Source: Longimicrobiales bacterium
Lineage (GTDB): Bacteria; Gemmatimonadota; Gemmatimonadetes; Longimicrobiales; Gaopeijiaceae
Assembly: GCA_951813395.1 (NCBI GenBank)
Contig: OX638356.1
Span: 3,670,501 to 3,734,500 of the forward strand
Reading direction: 5' to 3'
DNA: 64,000 nt
Shown: positions 16,914-25,926 of the stretch, piece after piece
How the letters are laid out: the number at the start of each line of letters is the position of its first letter
Numbering within the stretch: the first letter of the stretch is position 1
Notes under the pieces: model-generated
Seen by the model: only the letters and a program-made list of their open reading frames with translations
What the model was told of the DNA's origin: nothing
Database searches by the model: none
Made by a program: the position numbers and the translations under genes

Positions 16914-18098
16914 ATGAGAAGGTTCACAAGCACGATGGTCTTCGCGCCGCCGGCGCTCCTTTGCGTGGTGGCCGTGGGCTGCGGGCCCGCGGGCGAAAGG
17001 AGCGGGGATTCGGACGCCGCGGGGGCCGGTGGAATGGCTTCCATGTCCGCCCAGCCACCCGCCGAGCCCTGGACGCTGGAAGACGTCACGGCGAACACCG
17101 ACGACGGCATCCGCGTCCTGATCATCCACGACATGGAGGGCCTGTCCGGCCAGGACGACCCGCGCAGCTACCGTTTCGGCACCGAGCAGTACCCGTCGGG
17201 ACAGGAGATGCTGGCCGCCGACGTCAACGCGGTGGTGGACGGGCTCTTTGCGGGCGGCGCGACCGAGGTGGTGATCGCCGACGGGCACGGCAGCGGCAAC
17301 ACCGACCCCGACCTGCGCACCGACCTGCTGGACGAGCGCGCCACCCAGATCATCCGCGACGAGCCCTTCGACACCTATTTCGACCTCCCCGAGTCGGAGG
17401 AAATGGACGCGGTGGCGGTCGTCGGCATGCACTCGAAGACGGGGAGCGGCGGCTTCGCGGCGCACACCTTCACCCTGGGGATCGACCTGCTCGTCAACGG
17501 CCAGGCCATCACCGAGACCGAGCTGGTCGCGCTGTCCTGGGGGCGGTTCGGCGTGCCGGTCATCTTCGCGTCCGGCGACGACAAGCTGCGCGGGGACCTA
17601 GCGACCATGCCCTGGATCGAGTACGTGACGGTCAAGGACGCCCCCGCGGCGGACACGGCGATCACCCGGCCCGTCGACGAGGCGCGCGCGGACCTGCGGG
17701 AGGGCGCGCGGCGGGCGGTGGAGAGGCTCGCCGAGGCGAAGGCCATGCGCGCGGTGTTGCCGGTGCAGGCGTCTCTGCACGCGGTGCCGCCGGCCAATCT
17801 GCGCTTCCTGGAAGGCGTGCCCGGCATGGACTACGCCGACGACACCTACACTTTCACGGCCGCCGACATGCGCGAGGCGTACGACGGGCTGGTCGCGGTG
17901 GTGGGCCTGGCGCGAGTCGGCTACCAGAGCCTGCTGCAGGAAGTCGTCGCGAGCCGGCCGGACGCGGGCGAGATCCAGTCAGCCTTCGGCGAGGCCCTGT
18001 GGCAGCGCTGGCACGACCAGGAATCGGGGAGGTACGAGCGGCCGGACGCGGGCGCGGCGATTGGTGACGCGATCCGGCGTTTCCACGGGTATCGTTGA
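16914..18098 (+). CDS. M55-family D-aminopeptidase (DppA-like) lipoprotein
   Basis: 394 residues. The signal ends at a lipobox-like VAVGC, followed by a Ser/Gly/Ala linker. The catalytic domain shows the DppA zinc motifs: HDMEGLSG (Asp and Glu), ADGHGSGN (His), VVGMHSKTG (His), and the TETEL region. DppA from Bacillus removes N-terminal D-amino acids from D-Ala peptides. An envelope-anchored form suggests use of D-peptides from peptidoglycan or from the environment. Two bases separate its stop from the ATG of the DUF5916 gene. Confidence 0.87.
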   Translation: MRRFTSTMVFAPPALLCVVAVGCGPAGERSGDSDAAGAGGMASMSAQPPAEPWTLEDVTANTDDGIRVLIIHDMEGLSGQDDPRSYRFGTEQYPSGQEMLAADVNAVVDGLFAGGATEVVIADGHGSGNTDPDLRTDLLDERATQIIRDEPFDTYFDLPESEEMDAVAVVGMHSKTGSGGFAAHTFTLGIDLLVNGQAITETELVALSWGRFGVPVIFASGDDKLRGDLATMPWIEYVTVKDAPAADTAITRPVDEARADLREGARRAVERLAEAKAMRAVLPVQASLHAVPPANLRFLEGVPGMDYADDTYTFTAADMREAYDGLVAVVGLARVGYQSLLQEVVASRPDAGEIQSAFGEALWQRWHDQESGRYERPDAGAAIGDAIRRFHGYR

Positions 18099-18100
18099 CC

Positions 18101-20773
18101 ATGACGTTCAACACCGCTGTTTTTTTCGCCGTCGCCGCGGCTGCCGCACCCGTGCAGCAGCAGGTCGGCATGTCGGCCGACTCCACCCTGACGCACACCG
18201 ACGGCGTGGTCCCGCCGACCGTAACGGCCGTGCGGGCCGATCCGGTACCGGTGCTCGACGGCCTCCTGGACGATCCGGTGTGGCAGAATGCCATCCCCGT
18301 CAGCGGATTCCGCCGCGACCGTCCCGGCGACGGGCTCCCCGCGGCTGAGAGGACCGAGGTGCGGGTCGCCTACACCGACGACGCGCTGTACGTCGGGGCA
18401 CGCATGTTCGACCGCGACCCGTCCCGGATTTCCCTGCTCCGGGGCCGGCGCGATTCGTTCATGCAGTCCAACGACCAGTTCCTGATCCAGCTCGACTCCT
18501 ACCACGATCACCGCACCACCTTCGTCTTCGGCGTGACCCCCGCGGGCGGGCGCAACGATCTGGTCGCGCCCAACGACGGTTTTCAGGGCATGGACGCGGG
18601 CTGGGACCCGGTGTGGGATGTCGAGACCCGGGTGGATTCGCTGGGCTGGGTGGCGGAGCTGCGCATTCCGTTCTCGCAGCTACGCTTCCGGGAGGGGGAA
18701 CGTCAGGTTTGGGGGGTGAACTTCCGCCGTGACATCCTGCATGCGGGCGAGGCGGTGGACTGGGCGTGGAGACCGTCCACGGAGAGCGGCCTCGCTTCGT
18801 CCTTCGGGCACCTGTTGGGACTGGAAGGGGTGCGCCGGCCCTCGCGCCTGGAGGTCCTTCCGTACGCGGTCACGCGCGCGAGCTTCGACCAGCGCGCCAA
18901 CCCGGCCAGCCCATTCGACGACGGTTCGGTCTACGGCGGTTCGGCAGGACTCGATCTGAAGTACGGACTCACCGGCGGGCTCACGCTGGACGCCACCGTG
19001 AACCCCGACTTCGGACAGGTGGAGGCGGATCCGGCCGTGGTGAACCTGACCGCCTTCGAGACCTTCTTCGACGAGCGGCGGCCGTTCTTCGTCGAGGGCG
19101 CGGGGCTGTTCGGCTTCGGCGGACTCGAGGGATTGCGCTTCTTCTATTCGCGTCGGGTAGGTCAGCGTCCGGCGATCCTGGCCGGTGGCCCGAGGGGATC
19201 CTTCGTGGATCAGCCGACGCAGTCGACCATTCTCGGTGCCGCCAAGATTTCGGGTCGGACCGACTCGGGGTGGGTCGTGGCCTTCATGAACGCCACCACG
19301 CAGCGAGAGAACGCCCGCGTCACCGAGGGGGCCGGCGCACCGGTCGCCGAGTATCCGGTGAACCCGCTGTCGAACATCACGGCGCTGCGCCTCCGTCGCG
19401 ATTTGCGGGACGGAGACAGCTACATCGGCATGATCGCGACCGGAGTGGACCGCGACCTGAACCACGACGTCTTCGTCCTGGCCCTCCGCGACCGCGCCCT
19501 TACCGGCGGCGTGGACTTTCTCCATCGCTTTGCGAACCGCACCTACGCGCTGCAGGGCTGGGTGGGAGGCTCACACATCAGCGGCAGCCCGTCGGCGATA
19601 CGGCGCGCGCAATACTCGTCCGTGCGGTACTACCAGCGGCCCGACCAGGGCTACGTGAGCGTCGACCCCGACCGCACGTCACTCGGGGGCTACGCGGGTG
19701 AACTGGCGTTCCGCAAGGTCGCGGGCGAGTGGCTCTACGGCTTCGAGGCGAGCATGATCTCGCCCGGCTTCGAGATGAACGACGCCGGCTTCCAGACGAT
19801 CGCGGACATCTATTCGCTCACGCTGGGTGGAACGCGGCGCTGGGTGGAGCCCGGGCGCTACTTCAGATCCGCAAGCCTGACCCTGGGCGGGTCGGAACGG
19901 CGGAACTTCGGCAACCTGGTGTTCCAGCGCGAGATCTCGCTGCGTGGCAACGGCCAGACGGTGGGCTTCCAATCTCTCCGGGGCTCGCTCCGCTACGAAA
20001 TGGAGACCCTGGACCACCGCGCCACGCGTGGCGGTCCCGCAATGGTCAGCCCCGCGAACTGGGGCGGCAACCTGTGGTTCAACACGGACGGACGAAAGCG
20101 CGTCTCGGGAGGCCTCTCGGTCAACTTCTCGGGCGATGCGGAGGGTTCCTACTCGGTCTCGGCCGGCCCCACGTTCTTCGGCCGTGGCGAAGGGCTGTTC
20201 AGCTGGAGCCTCCGGCCCACCCTGAGAAGGAGCAGGAACGCCGCGTTCTACGTTACCCAGGCGGACGACCCGGCCGCGCATTCCACGTACGGCCGCCGGT
20301 ACGTGTTCGCCGAACTGGAGCAATCCGCGATCGACGTGACCATCCGCATGGACCTGGCGATCACGCCGCGCATGACGCTGCAAGTCTACGGCCAGCCCTT
20401 CGTGGCCACCGGCGACTACGAGAACTTCATGGCGCTGAGCGCGCCCCGCACCTACGACTTTCTCCGCTACGGCGAAGGATCCGCCTTTATCGGACGCGCC
20501 AACGACATCTACACCGCCGACGCGGACGGTGCCGGGCCCGCCGACCCGATCCGGTTCGGCAACCCCGACTTTCGCACGCGTTCGTTCCGGAGCAACGTGG
20601 TGCTGCGCTGGGAATACCTTTCCGGCTCGACGCTGTTCCTGGTCTGGAGCCAGGACCGGGCCAACTGGATCCGCGACCCGGCCTTCGACGGAATCGGCGA
20701 CCTGCAGCGCCTCTTCTCGGACCCCATGCGCAACGTCTTCCTGATCAAGGCGAGCTACTGGCTGGATTTCTGA
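18101..20773 (+). CDS. DUF5916 outer-membrane protein with carbohydrate-binding-like N terminus
   Basis: 890 residues. After a short signal, residues about 40-220 look like the CBM9-type fold found at the start of DUF5916 proteins (VLDGLLDDPVW, RTEVRVAYTDDALYVG). The remaining sequence is rich in alternating beta strands and aromatic residues and ends in a Phe (YWLDF), as in outer-membrane barrels. NPDFGQVEADPAVVNLT and FFDERRPFFVEG are typical of this family. The function is unknown; such proteins are common in Bacteroidota and Gemmatimonadota. Co-directional with the phosphoesterase and M55 genes. Confidence 0.87.
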   Translation: MTFNTAVFFAVAAAAAPVQQQVGMSADSTLTHTDGVVPPTVTAVRADPVPVLDGLLDDPVWQNAIPVSGFRRDRPGDGLPAAERTEVRVAYTDDALYVGARMFDRDPSRISLLRGRRDSFMQSNDQFLIQLDSYHDHRTTFVFGVTPAGGRNDLVAPNDGFQGMDAGWDPVWDVETRVDSLGWVAELRIPFSQLRFREGERQVWGVNFRRDILHAGEAVDWAWRPSTESGLASSFGHLLGLEGVRRPSRLEVLPYAVTRASFDQRANPASPFDDGSVYGGSAGLDLKYGLTGGLTLDATVNPDFGQVEADPAVVNLTAFETFFDERRPFFVEGAGLFGFGGLEGLRFFYSRRVGQRPAILAGGPRGSFVDQPTQSTILGAAKISGRTDSGWVVAFMNATTQRENARVTEGAGAPVAEYPVNPLSNITALRLRRDLRDGDSYIGMIATGVDRDLNHDVFVLALRDRALTGGVDFLHRFANRTYALQGWVGGSHISGSPSAIRRAQYSSVRYYQRPDQGYVSVDPDRTSLGGYAGELAFRKVAGEWLYGFEASMISPGFEMNDAGFQTIADIYSLTLGGTRRWVEPGRYFRSASLTLGGSERRNFGNLVFQREISLRGNGQTVGFQSLRGSLRYEMETLDHRATRGGPAMVSPANWGGNLWFNTDGRKRVSGGLSVNFSGDAEGSYSVSAGPTFFGRGEGLFSWSLRPTLRRSRNAAFYVTQADDPAAHSTYGRRYVFAELEQSAIDVTIRMDLAITPRMTLQVYGQPFVATGDYENFMALSAPRTYDFLRYGEGSAFIGRANDIYTADADGAGPADPIRFGNPDFRTRSFRSNVVLRWEYLSGSTLFLVWSQDRANWIRDPAFDGIGDLQRLFSDPMRNVFLIKASYWLDF

Positions 20774-21120
20774 GGGGCATGGCCGTCGCCCAGCCAACGC
20801 GCGCTGACCGTTCCCCCTTTCACAAGCGACGGAAAGGCCATATGTTGCCGGAAGCGGGCGAACCGGTCTTCCGGGATTTTCCGGGCGGCGGTCCCGCCGT
20901 CCCAGCCCGCCAGCATGATCAGGGCCAGCAGCAGGAGGCTAGACGGTGAGAGGGTGCACCGAGCGTTGGAGCGGAGCTGGAATCTGATCATGTCCGGACA
21001 CTACGCGGCAGCAGCGGAATCGGCCACTTCTTTCATCCTCGTCTGTATGCAAATCGGTACGCAAGCCGCGAAACGGGACACATCCCCCACGTTGCACGCA
21101 ATCAGCAAAGGAGGAGCCTC
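20774..21120. other. Intergenic region upstream of the SusC operon
   Basis: 347 bases with no convincing gene on either strand. It ends with AAAGGAGG, a strong ribosome-binding site before the SusC ATG at 21121. The promoter of the uptake operon should be here, but no clear -35/-10 pair stands out, and no terminator hairpin with a T run follows the DUF5916 gene. Confidence 0.5.
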
Positions 21121-24108
21121 ATGACATTGCGCTACGGCATCATGGCGGGCCTGTTCATGCTTCTGGGCACGGGTGAAACCCTGGCCCAGACGCGTGTTCT
21201 CACGGGCGCCGTCACGGACGTCACCACCGGACAGCCCATCTCGGGCGCGGCCGTCGCCGTCTCGGGGACGACTCTCGGCACCTTCACGGCAGATGACGGC
21301 AACTTCGCCGTCTCCGTGGGGGCGGGCGAGGTGGTTATCGAGATCAGCATGCTGGGATACCAGCCGGCGTCGGTCACCGTACCCGAGGGCACGAACAACA
21401 TCAGCGTCAACCTCCGGGTGGACGTCCTGAACCTCGACGAGATCGTGGTGACGGGACAGGCCACCGGAATCTCCAGGAGGAACCTTGCCAACGCGGTCTC
21501 GACGGTGAGTGCCAGGGACCTCGAGAGGGTGCCCTCCGCTTCCGTCGAGCAGGCGCTACGCGGCAAGGTCGCCGGAGCGAACATTCAGTCGAACTCGGGC
21601 GCTCCGGGCGGGGGCATGCAGCTCCAGCTCCGCGGAGTGTCCACGATTCTCGGCAACCACACGCCGCTCTATGTCGTGGACGGCGTAATCGTGAGCGACG
21701 AGACGATCCCATCCGGGGTACACACCGTTACCGTCTCCTCGTCGAACCCTGTGCGCGGAGGCTCGCAGGACAACTCCGCGAACCGCATCGCGGACCTGAA
21801 CCCGTATGACATCGAGAGCATCGAGGTCCTCAAGGGCGCATCCGCGGCAGCCATTTACGGGTCGAAGGCCAACAACGGCGTGGTGATCATCCGCACCAAG
21901 AGGGGCCGGGTCGGGGCGCCGCAGTTCAACGTCACGCAGCGGTTCGGCTTCTCCCAGCTCTCCAACAAGCTCGGTCTCCGCGAGTTCACCTCCATGGAAG
22001 AGGCAGTGGAGTTCTTCGGCCCCCAGGCCGCGGACCACTGGCAGTCCGGCAGGTTCTTCGACCACGAGGAACTGCTGGCCGGCAACGAGCCCCTCTCCTA
22101 CGAGACTTCGGCAAGCGTGAGCGGGGGTACCCAGGACACGCGCTACTACGCCTCCGGTCTGGTCAAGCACGATGGCGGCATCATCGACAACACCTTCTAC
22201 AACAAGGAGTCGCTGAAGCTGAACATCGATCAGACACTGGGAGAACGGGTCTCGTTCAGCCTCAACACCAACGCGATCCACACGTTGGCGGGCCGCGGCA
22301 TCACCAACAACGACAACCGCAGCATCAGCTACTACATGACGCTCCCGTCGACGCCCAGCTTCGTGGATCTGCGGGCCGTCTGCGCCGACGGAAGCCGCCA
22401 GGCCGACATCGACGACTGTCCCAGCGGCACCGGCACCTATCCGAGGAACCCGTTCGCGTCGTCGAACATCCTCGAGACCGCCTCGCTGGTGCGAAACGAC
22501 GAAGAGGTATGGCGGTTCGTGGGTTCGGGAAACCTGACCTTCGACGCCATCACATCGGCCACGCACAACCTGCGGCTTAGCGCCACCGGCGGCATCGACT
22601 TCTACAACCAGAAGAACGAACTGTTTTCGCCGCCCGAGTCGCAGTTCGAGCCCAACGACGGGCTTCCCGGAACGTCGGTCCTCGGATCGGCCTACAGCCA
22701 GTACATGAACGCCAACATGAACGCGGTCTACACATTCAACTCCGACGCCTTCCAGTCGACCACGTCGTTCGGCACCCAGTACGAGATTCGCGACCTGGAC
22801 GTCAGCAGCACCATCGCGAAGAACCTCATCGGCGGTTTGCAGAACATCGACCGGGGCACGGCCACCGAGGTCCGTCAGGACCGTGAGCGGGGGGTCGACC
22901 TCGGCATCTTCGCCCAGGAAGAGCTGCTGATGCTGGATGAGCGTCTCCTCCTGACGGCGGGAATGCGCGCCGACCGCAGTTCCAACAACTCCAACACCGA
23001 CGAGTTCCACTTCTACCCCAAGGTCGCGGCCTCCTACCGGTTCCCGATCGGCAACGACCTGCTGGAAGAGGTGAAGTTCCGCGGTGCATGGGGCCAGTCG
23101 GGCAACCAGCCGGTCTACGGACAGAAGTTCACCGAGTACGAAGGGCGAAACATCGGCGGGCTGCCGGCGTTGCGGGTGCAGGGCGCCACAGCGGCGACCG
23201 ATCTGCGTCCCGAGCGGCAGACCGAGATCGAGGGCGGCGTCGACGCCACCCTGTTCGAGGACCGCGCAACGCTCGAATTCACGTACTTCAAGAAAAACGT
23301 GACGGACGTGATCCTCGAGCGGTCGCTCGCACCGTCCACGGGCTTTGTCGAGGCGATCTTCAACGGCGGCGAGATCCAGATCTGGGGAATCGAGACCGCG
23401 CTTACCGTGGTGCCGTTCTTCAGCCGCAACCTGCAGTGGACCTCGCGCGCGACGTTCAGCATGGATCGCAGCGAGGTGATGGCGCTGCCGGTCCCCCGCT
23501 TCACCGTCCAGGGCTTCGGGTACTTCTACGGAACCACGGCGGTCGAGGTCGGGAGGTCGCTCACGCTGCTCTGGGGCAACGGCCCCGACCCCGAGACCGG
23601 CGAGGTTGGCGTGGGCCCCCTGGCGGAATCCAACGCGGATTTCCGCATGGGCTTCTCCAACGATGTCAGCATCGGGCGGTTCAACGTCTATTCGACGCTG
23701 GACTGGCAGAAGGGCGGTACGGCCAACAACCTCACCCAGTTCCTCTTCGACCTGACGCGGAACACCGAGGACTGCAACAACCTGGTCGACGGCGAGAGCG
23801 TCTGCGTGAAGCGCAACCGGGAGTTCCCCCAGAATACCGGGACGTACTTCCAGGACGCTTCCTTCGTGAAGCTGCGCGAACTGACCGTGAGCTACGACCT
23901 GCCGGAGGACATGGTGGCGGGGATTTGGAGCGGCGCCCGGCACATTCGGCTGAACATGAGCGGCCGCAACCTGCTGACCTTCACCGACTACGCCGGCCTC
24001 GATCCCGAGGTGAGCAACTTCGGGAGCGAAGCGGTCGGACGTGGCCAGGACGTGGCGCCCTTCCCACCCAGCCGGACCTTCTGGCTCTCGGTGAATGTGG
24101 GCTTCTGA
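21121..24108 (+). CDS. SusC/RagA-family TonB-dependent transporter
   Basis: 995 residues. Signal peptide (GLFMLLGTGETLAQ), a carboxypeptidase-like regulatory domain (about 25-105), a TonB box-like segment LDEIVVTG, a plug domain with ALRGKVAGANI and PLYVVDGV, the SusC hallmark DIESIEVLKGASAAAIYGSKA, and a 22-strand barrel ending FWLSVNVGF. It imports large substrates across the outer membrane together with the SusD-like lipoprotein encoded next. AAAGGAGG precedes the ATG. Neighbouring S9-type genes suggest peptides rather than glycans as the substrate; this is inference. Confidence 0.95.
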   Translation: MTLRYGIMAGLFMLLGTGETLAQTRVLTGAVTDVTTGQPISGAAVAVSGTTLGTFTADDGNFAVSVGAGEVVIEISMLGYQPASVTVPEGTNNISVNLRVDVLNLDEIVVTGQATGISRRNLANAVSTVSARDLERVPSASVEQALRGKVAGANIQSNSGAPGGGMQLQLRGVSTILGNHTPLYVVDGVIVSDETIPSGVHTVTVSSSNPVRGGSQDNSANRIADLNPYDIESIEVLKGASAAAIYGSKANNGVVIIRTKRGRVGAPQFNVTQRFGFSQLSNKLGLREFTSMEEAVEFFGPQAADHWQSGRFFDHEELLAGNEPLSYETSASVSGGTQDTRYYASGLVKHDGGIIDNTFYNKESLKLNIDQTLGERVSFSLNTNAIHTLAGRGITNNDNRSISYYMTLPSTPSFVDLRAVCADGSRQADIDDCPSGTGTYPRNPFASSNILETASLVRNDEEVWRFVGSGNLTFDAITSATHNLRLSATGGIDFYNQKNELFSPPESQFEPNDGLPGTSVLGSAYSQYMNANMNAVYTFNSDAFQSTTSFGTQYEIRDLDVSSTIAKNLIGGLQNIDRGTATEVRQDRERGVDLGIFAQEELLMLDERLLLTAGMRADRSSNNSNTDEFHFYPKVAASYRFPIGNDLLEEVKFRGAWGQSGNQPVYGQKFTEYEGRNIGGLPALRVQGATAATDLRPERQTEIEGGVDATLFEDRATLEFTYFKKNVTDVILERSLAPSTGFVEAIFNGGEIQIWGIETALTVVPFFSRNLQWTSRATFSMDRSEVMALPVPRFTVQGFGYFYGTTAVEVGRSLTLLWGNGPDPETGEVGVGPLAESNADFRMGFSNDVSIGRFNVYSTLDWQKGGTANNLTQFLFDLTRNTEDCNNLVDGESVCVKRNREFPQNTGTYFQDASFVKLRELTVSYDLPEDMVAGIWSGARHIRLNMSGRNLLTFTDYAGLDPEVSNFGSEAVGRGQDVAPFPPSRTFWLSVNVGF

Positions 24109-24129
24109 CAACGTGAACAGGAGAGACCG

Positions 24130-25503
24130 ATGATCAGACAAACGGGCCGTCTACTGACGGCAGGTCTCGTCGCAACCGTGTTCACGGCGTGCGATCTGAC
24201 CGTACCGGACTACAACAACCCCAGTGTGGAGGACCTGCAGACCAATCCGAACAGCGCCGCAATCGCCGCCGCTGCGCAGGGTCTCCTCTTCGACACCCGC
24301 CTCACGGCGGCCGACATGGTGCAGTGGGTCGGCGCCTTCGGCCGTGAGGTGTACCCCATGGCGCCCACCGGATCCTCCCTGCCCGGCAGCGTGCGGGATC
24401 CCTGGACGCAAACACTCTTCGTAGGCACGCAGGTATGGGGCGAGGCGTATCGGAACATGCGCAACGCCAACCTGCTTCTGGACGCCCTGGCAGCCGCGGA
24501 AATGCCCGAGCCGGACAAGGCGGCGGTGCGCGGCTTCGCCAAGACCATTCAGGCGTATGACCTGCTTCACATCGCAGTGACCCGCCGGCATCTGGGCGCA
24601 CCGATCGCAGTGGGATCCGATCCCAACGATCCGCCGGCACCCATCGTGGGCGAGAATGAGGTCTACGGCCACGTGATCAGCCTGCTCGACGAGGCGCGCG
24701 GCGACCTGCAGGCCGCTTCGTCCTTCCCCTTCGGCGTCACGACGGGGCTTTCCGATTTCTCCTCGCCGGGTGACTTCATCCGCCTCAACCGTGCGATCAA
24801 GGCGCGTGCCGAAGTGCATCGCAGCAACTGGTCGGGCGCCATGCAGGCGGTGGCCGAGTCCTTCATGGGCACGAACATGCCCCTCGACTACGGCGCCTAC
24901 CACAGCTGGTCGGTCAACTCGGGCGACCTGGTCAACCCGGCGAACCGCCCCGACCTCCTGTGGGCCAACACCCGCTTCCGCAACGAGGCCCAGCCGCGTG
25001 CGGACGGGTCGCCGGACCTGCGCTTCCAGAACAAGTTCAAGGTGGTGCCGGCGTACCAGCTGCTCGAAGTCAGCTCGGACCTGCAGTACACGCTGTACGA
25101 GAACCCGAGCGCGCCGTTCGTGTGGGTCAAGAACGAGGAGCTGATCCTGATCCGTGCCGAGGCGAACCTGGCGATGGGCAACCGGGCGGCGGCGATCGAC
25201 GACATAAACCTCATCCGCGTGAACTCCGGGGGCCTGGAACCGCTGCCGGATCCCTACCCCGGGTCCGACGACGACCTGCTCAACGAACTGCTGTACAACA
25301 AGCGGTTCTCGCTGGTCTTCGAGTGGGGGCACACCTGGATCGACATGAACCGCTACGGGAAGCTGCTCGATATCCCCGTGCTGGGTCCGCCCAGCGCCGA
25401 TCAGCGGCTACACGACGCGATGCCGTATCCGCTCAGCGAGTGCCTGCCGCGGGAACCGGAGGTTCCGTCCGGATGCATGACACAGCAGGGGTACATCCCC
25501 TAG
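24130..25503 (+). CDS. SusD/RagB-family substrate-binding lipoprotein
   Basis: 457 residues. The signal ends in a lipobox (VFTAC), then DLTVPDYNNP, a typical start of mature SusD homologues. It is helical with TPR-like segments; the second half holds NEELILIRAEANLAMGN and a C-terminal R-x-x-x-L-x-FEWGHTWIDMNRYG, the region in which RagB proteins end with E-R-R-E-L-F-x-E-G-x-R-W-x-D-L-x-R. It caps the SusC barrel and captures substrate at the cell surface. Its start is 21 nt after susC, preceded by AGGAG. Confidence 0.93.
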   Translation: MIRQTGRLLTAGLVATVFTACDLTVPDYNNPSVEDLQTNPNSAAIAAAAQGLLFDTRLTAADMVQWVGAFGREVYPMAPTGSSLPGSVRDPWTQTLFVGTQVWGEAYRNMRNANLLLDALAAAEMPEPDKAAVRGFAKTIQAYDLLHIAVTRRHLGAPIAVGSDPNDPPAPIVGENEVYGHVISLLDEARGDLQAASSFPFGVTTGLSDFSSPGDFIRLNRAIKARAEVHRSNWSGAMQAVAESFMGTNMPLDYGAYHSWSVNSGDLVNPANRPDLLWANTRFRNEAQPRADGSPDLRFQNKFKVVPAYQLLEVSSDLQYTLYENPSAPFVWVKNEELILIRAEANLAMGNRAAAIDDINLIRVNSGGLEPLPDPYPGSDDDLLNELLYNKRFSLVFEWGHTWIDMNRYGKLLDIPVLGPPSADQRLHDAMPYPLSECLPREPEVPSGCMTQQGYIP

Positions 25504-25904
25504 GACGGGCCGGCAAAGCGAGGCTGACGGTCCTCCTCGCCGCGGTGGCCGCCGGATGCGCTTCCTCGCAGGAGCGCTCCGGCGAGCCGCCGGGCGGGGA
25601 GCCGTCGGAAGTGCGAGCCGGGGCCGCACAGAGCACGTTGCACGTCACCAACCGCAACTGGCTGGACATGCGGATCTACGCGCTGCGGGGATCCGAGCGC
25701 ATCAACCTGTTCTCCGTCACGAGCATGAGAACCGACTCGGTGCCGCTGCCCGACAGGATCCTCACAGGCGGTGGATTCCGGCTCCTGGCCGATCCCGTGG
25801 GCGCCGACCCGTACCGCAGCAACACGATATATCTTCGTCCGGGCCAGACCGTCTGGTGGCGACTCGAGAACACACTGAACCAGTCCAGCATCTGGGTCTA
25901 CTGA
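25473..25904 (+). CDS. Small lipoprotein overlapping the SusD gene
   Basis: 143 residues from the ATG at 25473, which lies inside the 3' end of the SusD gene, a 31-base overlap in another frame. A signal with lipobox VAAGC is followed by a low-complexity linker and a small beta domain (STLHVTNRNWLDMRIYALRGSERI ... PGQTVWWRLENTL). I do not recognise the family with certainty; small beta-sandwich lipoproteins of this kind follow SusCD pairs. Its position between SusD and the S9 genes suggests it is part of the uptake machine. Confidence 0.75.
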   Translation: MHDTAGVHPLGRAGKARLTVLLAAVAAGCASSQERSGEPPGGEPSEVRAGAAQSTLHVTNRNWLDMRIYALRGSERINLFSVTSMRTDSVPLPDRILTGGGFRLLADPVGADPYRSNTIYLRPGQTVWWRLENTLNQSSIWVY

Positions 25905-25926
25905 CAACCGTCACAAGGAGCACACA

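Noticed and set aside
20755-20991. 78-codon minus-strand frame between the DUF5916 and SusC genes
   Set aside because: No ribosome site, no recognisable domain, and it overlaps the end of the DUF5916 gene; not enough support.
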